From: SIG299 sp964541485
GTDB taxonomy: Bacteria > Bacillota > Clostridia > Lachnospirales > Lachnospiraceae
DNA: 13,017 nucleotides
Assembly: GCA_964541485.1 (NCBI GenBank)
Contig: CAZIQL010000066.1
Span: forward strand, 1-13,017
Reading direction: 5' to 3'
Positions 7,638 to 13,017 of the stretch are shown piece after piece (positions within the stretch are counted from its first letter, which is position 1; every line of letters begins with the position of its first letter). Made by a program: the position numbers and the translations under genes. The notes under the pieces are model-generated. The model was not told the DNA's origin. It saw only the letters and a program-made list of their open reading frames with translations, and did not search any database.

Positions 7638-8285
7638 CTACAAAAACAGTTCCTTCACCAAATCCAGTCTCTCTACACACGCATGCAAAAGTGGTCTTGT
7701 TGCTTCATCCGGTTCATCCTGATCCGGAATCATCACCGGCACACAGCCTGCCCGATGTGCAGCCAGAATTCCTGCCGGAGAATCCTCTAACACCATGCAC
7801 TCCGCAGGTTCTACCCCAAGCTTCTTTGCTGCATACAGATAAATATCCGGCTCCGGCTTTCCTTTCTCCACCATGTAACCGCTGACCAGCTCATCAAACG
7901 ACTCCTTTAAACCAACCTGTGATAAATAAAGCTCCGTCCGTTTCATCGGAGAAGAGGTAGTGATTGCCGTTTTCAGTCCCTGCTCTTTTGCAAAAGCAAG
8001 CAGTTCATAAATCCCCGGCTTTAACGTAACCCCTGTTTTCTCAACAAACGCATCCATCAGTTCAATCCGTTTGTTCCGGACCTCATCATAGTCTACGGAA
8101 TCTCCGAAATAAGACTTAAGCTTTGCCGCACCTGCCCCACGGTTTAAGCTGCGCATACCGAGCGCCTGCTCCTTCGTCATAGAAAAACCAAGTGCTCCTG
8201 CTGCTTCCTGCCAAAACCTTGTATAGAGCTTTTCCGTATCCAGAACAAGCCCATCCATATCAAATAAAATTGCTTTCATTTTCAT
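7638..8285 (-). CDS. HAD-family hydrolase, beta-phosphoglucomutase-like
   Basis: A 215-residue HAD phosphatase/phosphomutase of subfamily IA. All four motifs are present: FDMDGLVLD (8-16, nucleophile D9 and acid-base D11), ITTSS (108-112, motif II), KGKPEPD (141-147, K143) and VLEDSPAG (165-172, E167 and D168). A helical cap lies between about residues 18 and 85. Such proteins dephosphorylate small sugar phosphates or similar metabolites, or isomerise them; the substrate cannot be told. A longer frame starts at 8375 but would overlap the upstream gene by 67 bases and adds a polar, unconserved N-terminus. The ATG at 8285 (or 8279, two codons later) begins directly at the conserved DxD strand. 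The binding site is weak (GGA eight bases away). It follows the sensor gene by 23 bases and is probably cotranscribed with it. Confidence 0.9.
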   Translation of the reverse strand: MKMKAILFDMDGLVLDTEKLYTRFWQEAAGALGFSMTKEQALGMRSLNRGAGAAKLKSYFGDSVDYDEVRNKRIELMDAFVEKTGVTLKPGIYELLAFAKEQGLKTAITTSSPMKRTELYLSQVGLKESFDELVSGYMVEKGKPEPDIYLYAAKKLGVEPAECMVLEDSPAGILAAHRAGCVPVMIPDQDEPDEATRPLLHACVERLDLVKELFL

Positions 8286-8308
8286 CTTTGTATTCCGGCC
8301 CACGTCAT

Positions 8309-9673
8309 TTACTCCGCCATCATCTTTTGAATTGCATCCATTCCGGCTTCGGAGAGTACTTCTATCTTGTGACACTCCACCGACTGGTATGCCCGTTTTC
8401 TGCCGGATGCAACCAGAATCGCATACAGCTCATCCTTTAAAAATAACGGCTGTACAATTTCAATCCTCCGTTGTCTCAATTCACGCACCTTCTGTCTGCA
8501 TGCAATGTCGAGAGATTCAAACTGAAGATCTGCCAGCGCAATACACCGGCGTGTTTCCTTCATATATTTTACAAACGCATTTTCCTGCCGCAACATAAAC
8601 ATCCCATCCGGAAAGCTGTCTGTTACCATGTATACACCGGCATTTTTATCATACACCAGAAGCTCGGCAAAATCCGTTCCCAGCCAGTGTTTTGCCGTTG
8701 TGCAAATCATTTCCTCAATATGCGGAATATCCGTGACTTCCCTAAGACTCTTCTGAAACTCTGTCACCTGAAGCACCTGAAGCTCCGACTCACTGATAAA
8801 CATTTTGTCCATCAGCTTTCTGGTTGCAATATGCATTACAATATAAAATACCAGTGTAAGTGTCGTAACAAGATAAATCCTGTCGGTTGAACTTTCCATC
8901 CGGATAAAATTGCTGACAAAATTCTCACAGGTCAACATATACATCAATGACAATGCTGCCGGAATTACAAAGCAGAATACCTCGTTTCTCTTACTTGCCG
9001 CTTCTCTGTACTCGCGTATCATCGGACTCATTCCAATCGTCAGCATAATACAAAATGCGTTCGGAATTCCGGATGCCATATCCACGGGAACACCGTCAAA
9101 TGTCGAAATGGTAATCAGCATATTGCCAATGACCAGTATGGAGTGTCCGATAACAAGCGTAACAAATTCTCTCTTCTGCAAAAACCCGTCCTTGACCCCT
9201 TTGTGCATCCGCCAAAAAAGATACACGGTAATCAGGAGAAATCCTATATACGGAATTGCCACCTGCGGTCCCAGATTCTCATATACAAACTGAACGCCGT
9301 TTTCTGTCATTACAGAAGTCGGTGCCGATACCAGCCATCCATCTGTCACCAGGTTCACTATATAGGCAACCAGACACACTATGGTAAGAACAATCTGTAC
9401 TTTGCCAATTTTTTTGTACATATATGCTTCCATGAATACCAGCGTTGCCACCGGAATCAGGAAAATACCTGCCAAAGAAACATGAAACCAGAAATCAAGT
9501 GACGGTCCGATACCAAGACGCATGCCAACCGACCCTAACGTCCACATAATATAAACCGACAGACACACCGCAAACAGTTTCCGCATTCCCTTCATGCTTA
9601 ATGTCAAAACGGACAACAAAATAATCAGATAACATCCCAAGGCCGTTGCCGGAATAAACAAAAACGTATCCAT
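8309..9673 (-). CDS. Multi-pass membrane sensor-like protein with C-terminal GAF-like domain, no output domain
   Basis: A 454-residue protein. Hydrophobic segments at about residues 6-26, 33-50, 63-82, 92-110, 138-155, 170-190, 197-217, 231-249 and 265-284 suggest a 7TM-type sensor module like those at the N-terminus of clostridial histidine kinases, plus two more helices. Residues 287-310 look like a signalling helix, and about 315-450 resemble a GAF domain (TTAKHWLGTDFAELLVYD, then IVQPLFLKDELYAILVASG and a C-terminal helix). No kinase, GGDEF, phosphatase or DNA-binding domain follows; the protein ends shortly after the GAF helix. AAAGG lies 7 bases before the ATG. Its own promoter is just upstream, and the HAD gene follows 23 bases after its stop. 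Assignment as a sensor is by architecture only; the ligand and partner are unknown. Confidence 0.72.
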   Translation of the reverse strand: MDTFLFIPATALGCYLIILLSVLTLSMKGMRKLFAVCLSVYIMWTLGSVGMRLGIGPSLDFWFHVSLAGIFLIPVATLVFMEAYMYKKIGKVQIVLTIVCLVAYIVNLVTDGWLVSAPTSVMTENGVQFVYENLGPQVAIPYIGFLLITVYLFWRMHKGVKDGFLQKREFVTLVIGHSILVIGNMLITISTFDGVPVDMASGIPNAFCIMLTIGMSPMIREYREAASKRNEVFCFVIPAALSLMYMLTCENFVSNFIRMESSTDRIYLVTTLTLVFYIVMHIATRKLMDKMFISESELQVLQVTEFQKSLREVTDIPHIEEMICTTAKHWLGTDFAELLVYDKNAGVYMVTDSFPDGMFMLRQENAFVKYMKETRRCIALADLQFESLDIACRQKVRELRQRRIEIVQPLFLKDELYAILVASGRKRAYQSVECHKIEVLSEAGMDAIQKMMAE

Positions 9674-9707
9674 TCTATCGCCTTTCTTTTTTCACAAGAT
9701 TTCCTTC

Positions 9708-9736
9708 ATTATCTCTCTTTTTTTGAAAAATGTCTA
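9708..9736 (-). promoter_or_regulatory. Predicted promoter of the membrane sensor/HAD unit
   Basis: On the minus strand, TAGACA (9731-9736) and GATAAT (9708-9713) are separated by exactly 17 bases, each differing from the consensus at one position. The spacer is A/T-rich with a run of seven A. The -35 hexamer includes the last codon of the pectate lyase gene (its TAG stop at 9734-9736). I see no terminator between the two genes, so readthrough from the lyase gene is also possible. Confidence 0.6.
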
Positions 9737-11239
9737 GTCCACGTTTAATTTTGCCTGAATCTCTGTGAATACAAGACCATACTTTTCATAGAACTGCAGT
9801 AATTTTCTCGGATAAGTATCACTCCAACTGTAGCCGTTTCGTCTTTCCTCACTAATCTCAGCAATGCTGAATTTCTTAATACCGTCTCTGTCACAGAAAA
9901 ACGGTTCTCCGGTTTCAATATCATAAAATCGATACCATAAGGTAGAATTCGCATCTTCTACAAAATAAACACCGTTTGGATCGTTCGCAACATAACGGAC
10001 ACCCTTATCCTCTGCTTCATAGAACCATTCCATGGCACAGTTTATGGCGTTCTCCACCTCCGGTGTCTGCTCCTGTGTCAGTAAAAACTTCACAATCGCA
10101 ACCGATTCCTTACCACTGATGGAAGGCAGTTCATAAGCTCTAGCCCCAACTGCCTCATACGTAACAGGGTCATGCTGTGCGCACCATGCAGTCAGCTTAC
10201 CGTTTGAGACAATCTGCGCCTTTAAGATATAATCCACCGCCTTATCAATAGCAGCCTCAATCTTTGGCATATATTCATCCGGAATAATATCCGAATCAAA
10301 CGGATACGCATGATTCTTCATATCATTCAGCATAATCAGCACATTAATCATCGCATCATCATTAAACGTTACGTTGTCTGAATAATTTCCTCTTCTAGGA
10401 TATACCTGCGCAAATCCACCTGACTCATACTGCAGCTTAAAGATAAAGTTAAGACCTCTTAACACACTGTCCTGATACACTTCATCCGGCACCTCGCGGT
10501 ACACTGCTGCAATGTGACGCATCTGCGTATATGTAGCATCGTTATCAATTGTTCCAAGCTCTTCCCCATTTTTACCGGACCATCCGGAGAACTTGTTTCG
10601 TTTTTCCTTCCCATTCCATGCACTGGCTGCCTGCTCACTAACGCCCTTATCCCAGCCACCGTGGCTCATCTGCCAGGAAACATAGTTATCTGCAATCCGA
10701 ATTGCCTCCTCCAGATTAGAAAACTTTGTTGTATTCTCTATTGAATAAGTAATCACCGTATAGCCTTCTGCATTCTGCGAAATCACACCGGTTTTTGCAT
10801 CAAAGGTCAGTGTCTTTTTAGAGAGCGCAGTCCAGTTTACCAGATTCTTTGTTATCGTAATGCTTGTGACATCAATGTCCATATTCATTGTATTCAGCGT
10901 AACCGCAACCACATTGTCCCTGATTTCCTCCACTGAAACAATTTCCGTCTTTTCCGGAATCACCGGAGTCGGTGTAGGTGTGTTCGTTGGTGCCGTTGTC
11001 GCCGTCGGTGCTGCCGTATTGGTCGGTGCCGTTGTCACCGTCGGTGCTGCCGTATTGGTCGGCGCTGTTGTCGCCGTCGGTGCTGCCGTATTGGTTGGCG
11101 CCGTTGTCGCCGTCGGTGCCGTTGTCGCCGTCGGTGCCGCCGTATTAGTTGGTACCACCACTTCGTTATTGTTTCCACAGCCTGCCGCCATTACAAGAGC
11201 AGATGCCGCTACTACTAAAAAAATATGCCTTTTTCCCAT
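9734..11239 (-). CDS. pelA: Lipoprotein pectate lyase, PelA/PL10 family, with repetitive Thr/Pro/Ala linker
   Basis: A 501-residue protein. Residues 1-21 form a lipoprotein signal (MGKRHIFLVV then MAAGC, with lipid-bearing C21). A low-complexity linker of PTNTAA/PTATTA units spans about 30-93. A small beta-rich segment follows (about 97-172), then a catalytic domain (about 175-501) of the pectate lyase family PF09492/PL10: QMSHGGWDK (190-198), TIDNDATYTQMR (230-241), GFAQVYPRRGNYSDNVTFND (275-294), AWCAQHDP (351-358), GARAYELPS (365-373, likely catalytic R367) and WYRFYDIETGEPFFCDRDG. It should cleave polygalacturonate by Ca-dependent beta-elimination at the cell surface. AGGAGG sits 8 bases before the ATG at 11239; a longer frame from 11377 overlaps the upstream gene and would bury the signal peptide. 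Family is confident; the start is well supported. Confidence 0.93.
   Translation of the reverse strand: MGKRHIFLVVAASALVMAAGCGNNNEVVVPTNTAAPTATTAPTATTAPTNTAAPTATTAPTNTAAPTVTTAPTNTAAPTATTAPTNTPTPTPVIPEKTEIVSVEEIRDNVVAVTLNTMNMDIDVTSITITKNLVNWTALSKKTLTFDAKTGVISQNAEGYTVITYSIENTTKFSNLEEAIRIADNYVSWQMSHGGWDKGVSEQAASAWNGKEKRNKFSGWSGKNGEELGTIDNDATYTQMRHIAAVYREVPDEVYQDSVLRGLNFIFKLQYESGGFAQVYPRRGNYSDNVTFNDDAMINVLIMLNDMKNHAYPFDSDIIPDEYMPKIEAAIDKAVDYILKAQIVSNGKLTAWCAQHDPVTYEAVGARAYELPSISGKESVAIVKFLLTQEQTPEVENAINCAMEWFYEAEDKGVRYVANDPNGVYFVEDANSTLWYRFYDIETGEPFFCDRDGIKKFSIAEISEERRNGYSWSDTYPRKLLQFYEKYGLVFTEIQAKLNVD
10976..11152 (-). repeat. In-frame tandem repeat encoding the pectate lyase linker (36-base unit, 18-base half unit)
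   Basis: The coding strand is built from a 12-residue unit, PTNTAAPTATTA, repeated about four times with one variant (PTVTTA) and one extra half unit, PTATTA. The half unit is an exact 18-base tandem duplication (11100-11117 and 11118-11135). The array ends in PTNTPTPTPV. The repeat makes a flexible spacer that should hold the enzyme away from the membrane anchor. All units are multiples of three, so gain or loss changes linker length without a frameshift. Confidence 0.9.
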
Positions 11240-11247
11240 GATTATAT

Positions 11248-11253
11248 CCTCCT
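11248..11253 (-). promoter_or_regulatory. Strong ribosome binding site that sets the pectate lyase start
   Basis: A perfect AGGAGG stands 8 bases before the ATG at 11239, directly ahead of the lipoprotein signal peptide. It decides between this start and longer in-frame starts up to 11377. Confidence 0.85.
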
Positions 11254-11266
11254 GTCTGCTCTTCAT

Positions 11267-11296
11267 TTTAAACCTTGACATAAGGTAAGAGTCAAG
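11267..11296 (-). promoter_or_regulatory. Candidate pectate lyase promoter with overlapping inverted repeats
   Basis: On the minus strand, TTGACT (11290-11295) is 17 bases from TTTAAA (11267-11272), a weak -10; TAAAAT with a 19-base spacer is an alternative. CTTGAC (11291-11296) and GTCAAG (11274-11279) form a 6-base dyad with an 11-base centre that overlaps the -35 and spacer. A second, smaller dyad (AAGGT/ACCTT) nests in it. This would suit repression by a carbohydrate-responsive regulator, which is inference. The leader would be only about 20-25 bases. Confidence 0.5.
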
Positions 11297-11303
11297 AAAA
11301 ATC

Positions 11304-11927
11304 CTATGCATTCCTCTCCCGTTTTCCATTCTCCCGTATTGTCTTTCCGCCACACCATATAAGATACAGGGCAACAATCACCGAACCGATAAAATCAAGG
11401 TAAAACGCTGCCTTAGACTCCGGGAACAGTGCCACCGTTCCAAGTGCTACCGTTACACAAATATCTACCATGGATTTTGCCCGATAAAGTCTGCTCTGTA
11501 CCAGCAGAATCGAATTTCCGCTCTCTTTTCCAAGCTTTGTATACTTCAGCCAGAATAACGTGTTTGCAATCACACCGAGGACAGCAATCACAAGACCCGG
11601 AATGACATTCCCCTTCTCTTCGTTTTCCGAGAAAAGCGCAATCAGAATCATTGCCGCACCGCCAAGGCACATCGCTGCCCCGACAAACAGATTGGAATAC
11701 CGTTCCAGCTTTTCTTTTCTCTGCGTATCCTCATAACCATCTTTATTCGTCACTGTATATACAATGTAAGACACAATAATTGCCAGAAGCTCTGAACTTC
11801 TTCGCACAAAGTCCGCAAGCTGCGTCGAACTCTTTCCCATCAAAAGCCCCAGGCCGACCACAATCGGTCCCGGTGAACTCATAAGTACAGACATGAACAG
11901 CGTCCGTTTACCTGATTTTTCTTTCAT
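11304..11927 (-). CDS. CDF-like (cation diffusion facilitator fold) membrane protein, small, lacking C-terminal domain
   Basis: A 207-residue protein with about six hydrophobic helices, similar in layout to the transmembrane part of CDF/cation-efflux transporters: GLGLLMGKSSTQLADFVRRS for helices one and two, AKSMVDICVTVALGTV for helix five and YLDFIGSVIVALYLIW for helix six. It stops after helix six with a short basic tail, so the usual cytoplasmic dimerisation domain is absent. By my alignment the helix-two motif (normally HxxxD) reads RxxxE and the helix-five motif reads KxxxD, so ordinary Zn/Mn transport is doubtful. Start: GGAGG (11937-11941) is 9 bases from the ATG at 11927 and only 3 from the ATG at 11933, whose ATGA overlaps the upstream stop; both are plausible. 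It is translationally linked to the kinase-like gene. Confidence 0.7.
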   Translation of the reverse strand: MKEKSGKRTLFMSVLMSSPGPIVVGLGLLMGKSSTQLADFVRRSSELLAIIVSYIVYTVTNKDGYEDTQRKEKLERYSNLFVGAAMCLGGAAMILIALFSENEEKGNVIPGLVIAVLGVIANTLFWLKYTKLGKESGNSILLVQSRLYRAKSMVDICVTVALGTVALFPESKAAFYLDFIGSVIVALYLIWCGGKTIRENGKRERNA

Positions 11928-11929
11928 AC

Positions 11930-12640
11930 TCATATTCCTCCAAACAGATGCACCAAAGGAAGCAATACTGCCATTGCTGCCAAAGGACAAGTAATTGTAT
12001 CAATTCCGTTTAACGTATAAAGCTCCACTATCGCACTGACAGCTGCCGTCACTATGGCAACCGCTCCGCAGGCATACCACTCCATTCCGCCACGAAGCAT
12101 CAGCACGGTAAATACACTCACAAACGAAACCATGAACATCACCCCTGTGCCTTCCACACTTTTTCGTCCGGCTATGATTTTCCCGCCAATCTTATGCTTT
12201 CCGAATCGTTTTCCGATCAGTGCCGCAAAAGCATCTCCAAAACCCCAGGCATAAATACTTGCCAGCGCAAGCATCTTGTCCGAAAACCATCCCCAGCAAA
12301 TGCTGACCACAACAGCAAACATAAAAAATACAATCAAAAGACTGCTCTTTAACTCACCGCTCTTTCTCTCCGTCACCACCTTGGAATACCCCTTGATGCT
12401 CTCCGCTGCCCAAAGCACAGGATACACCAACAGCGCAAACGCCACTGCCGATATTGCCGCCATCCACCAGTTCGGAAATGCTGCCACCCAGACAGACAGT
12501 GAACCAAGTAATATCATATGTAACAGCTTGCGGAACACTTCGTCCGGCACCTTGGTGGTCATTCTGAGAATAAAAGCTCCGGAAGCGCAGATGATAAAAT
12601 AAATTAGAATGTAAACGATTCCCATCAAAAATGCCTGCAT
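11930..12640 (-). CDS. Dolichol/phytol-kinase-like (phosphatidate cytidylyltransferase-related) membrane protein
   Basis: A 236-residue integral membrane protein with roughly seven hydrophobic segments. The motif FRKLLHM follows the first helix, as in the dolichol kinase/SEC59/VTE5 family. GFGDAFAALIGKRFGKHKI followed by GRKSVEGT matches the conserved CTP-binding region shared with CdsA-type cytidylyltransferases. The family phosphorylates isoprenoid alcohols (dolichol, phytol) with CTP or builds CDP-lipids; bacterial members are mostly uncharacterised, so the substrate is open. Start choice: AGGAGG (12646-12651) lies 5 bases before the ATG at 12640; a longer frame from 12697 has no binding site and adds a charged extension before the first helix. 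It heads a two-gene unit with the CDF-like protein, whose first possible ATG overlaps this gene's stop. Confidence 0.82.
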   Translation of the reverse strand: MQAFLMGIVYILIYFIICASGAFILRMTTKVPDEVFRKLLHMILLGSLSVWVAAFPNWWMAAISAVAFALLVYPVLWAAESIKGYSKVVTERKSGELKSSLLIVFFMFAVVVSICWGWFSDKMLALASIYAWGFGDAFAALIGKRFGKHKIGGKIIAGRKSVEGTGVMFMVSFVSVFTVLMLRGGMEWYACGAVAIVTAAVSAIVELYTLNGIDTITCPLAAMAVLLPLVHLFGGI

Positions 12641-12645
12641 GACGC

Positions 12646-12651
12646 CCTCCT
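12646..12651 (-). promoter_or_regulatory. Ribosome binding site that sets the kinase-like gene start
   Basis: AGGAGG, within GAGGAGGG, is 5 bases before the ATG at 12640. No comparable site precedes the ATG at 12697. Confidence 0.75.
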
Positions 12652-12705
12652 CTTTTTCGTCGTCCTGTAAAAGAATTTGCACGTCCCATATGGACATACG
12701 TAATT

Positions 12706-12714
12706 ATTTTATCA
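12706..12714 (-). promoter_or_regulatory. Candidate extended -10 element for the kinase-like/CDF-like pair
   Basis: TGATAAAAT on the minus strand gives a five-of-six -10 (TAAAAT) with an upstream TGn. No good -35 stands 16-18 bases before it. It lies about 66 bases before the ATG at 12640, downstream of the tRNA terminator, where a promoter would be expected. Confidence 0.4.
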
Positions 12715-12801
12715 CATTGACACAGAAAATACCATAGTCGAATGACCGACGTTCAGAGAAAAAGTTACAATTAACGAAGCAAATCGGCAATGCTGAAACG
12801 C

Positions 12802-12855
12802 AAAAAAAATCTGATAGTTTCAGATACTCTCGTATCAAAACAATCAGACTTTTTT
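12802..12855 (-). terminator. Long hairpin terminator after the tRNA genes, possibly bidirectional
   Basis: On the minus strand AAAAAAGTCTGAT pairs with ATCAGATTTTTTTT (13 positions with one G-U). Inside, GATAC-GAGA-GTATC forms a perfect hairpin closed by a GNRA-type tetraloop (GTATC arm at 12832-12836, GATAC arm at 12823-12827, plus-strand letters), with a GTTTT/GAAAC stem linking the two. Eight T follow in the tRNA direction (12802-12809) and six T in the other direction (12850-12855). It starts 2 bases after the tRNA-Leu discriminator. Confidence 0.85.
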
Positions 12856-12857
12856 AC

Positions 12858-12937
<80 letters not shown>

Positions 12938-12956
12938 GCTTTATTTATTTTTGAAA

Positions 12957-13017
12957 TGAGCTACGCGGGACTCGAACCCGCGACACCTTGATTAAAAGTC
13001 AAGTGCTCTACCGCCTG
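12957..13017 (-). tRNA. tRNA-Lys(TTT), 5' end beyond the right edge
   Basis: The minus strand starts within the D arm (CAGGCGGTAGAGC). It continues with the anticodon stem-loop CTTGA-CTTTTAA-TCAAG (anticodon TTT, 12994-12996), the T arm GCGGG-TTCGAGT-CCCGC, the acceptor 3' strand GTAGCTC and discriminator A at 12957. CCA is not encoded. About a dozen bases at the 5' end are outside the window. It is the upstream member of a tRNA cluster with tRNA-Leu. Confidence 0.93.

Noticed and set aside
8286..8375. Longer N-terminus for the HAD protein (start at 8375).
   Set aside because: It would overlap the end of the sensor gene, has no family similarity, and precedes the conserved DxD strand by an unexpected 30 residues.
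10976..11152. Possible CRISPR-like or intergenic repeat array.
   Set aside because: There are no unique spacers between conserved repeats; the units are contiguous, in frame and code a low-complexity linker.
10860..11288. Plus-strand frame of 142 residues rich in Val, Gly and Ala, opposite the pectate lyase start and linker.
   Set aside because: It is the antisense reading of the Thr/Pro/Ala repeat; it has no binding site and the opposite strand carries a convincing lipoprotein enzyme.
12717..12722. Plus-strand TTGACA that could be a -35 box.
   Set aside because: No plausible -10 lies 16-18 bases downstream and no plus-strand gene follows.

Overview
The window looks like chromosomal DNA from an anaerobic low-to-moderate G+C Firmicute, most likely a gut Lachnospiraceae or related Clostridia. 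The grounds are an oxygen-sensitive ferredoxin-dependent indolepyruvate oxidoreductase, a lipoprotein pectate lyase, strong AGGAGG-type ribosome binding sites, and tRNA genes without an encoded CCA. The genus cannot be fixed from the sequence. Every gene I can support lies on the minus strand, so transcription runs from the right edge to the left. The region is densely coding and no gene-free stretch exceeds 300 bases.

Right edge (about 12.8-13.0 kb): a truncated tRNA-Lys(TTT) and a complete tRNA-Leu(TAG), followed by a long hairpin terminator. Next (11.3-12.7 kb) is a coupled pair: a dolichol/phytol-kinase-like membrane protein and a small CDF-like membrane protein whose usual metal-site histidines appear replaced. 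Then comes a surface-lipoprotein pectate lyase of the PelA/PL10 type with a Thr/Pro/Ala repeat linker (9.73-11.24 kb). After it is a two-gene unit with its own promoter: a multi-pass membrane protein with a GAF-like tail and no visible output domain, and a beta-phosphoglucomutase-like HAD hydrolase. That unit ends at a clear intrinsic terminator (7.55-7.59 kb).

Left half (1-7.54 kb): one tight seven-gene operon behind a near-consensus promoter (TTGACT-17-TACAAT) with a dyad over the transcription start. The order is AMP-forming acyl-CoA ligase, iorA, iorB, paaK, a double-ACT-domain protein, an ACMSD-like amidohydrolase, and the N-terminal part of a sodium:solute symporter that runs off the left edge. 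The core follows established chemistry. IorAB oxidatively decarboxylates aryl-pyruvates (transaminated Phe, Tyr, Trp) to aryl-acetyl-CoA with reduced ferredoxin, and PaaK interconverts aryl-acetate and aryl-acetyl-CoA with ATP/AMP. The ACT protein is likely an amino-acid sensor. I infer that the second ligase, the amidohydrolase and the symporter extend this into uptake and activation of an additional aromatic or related carboxylate. That extended gene set is the most interesting feature of the window.
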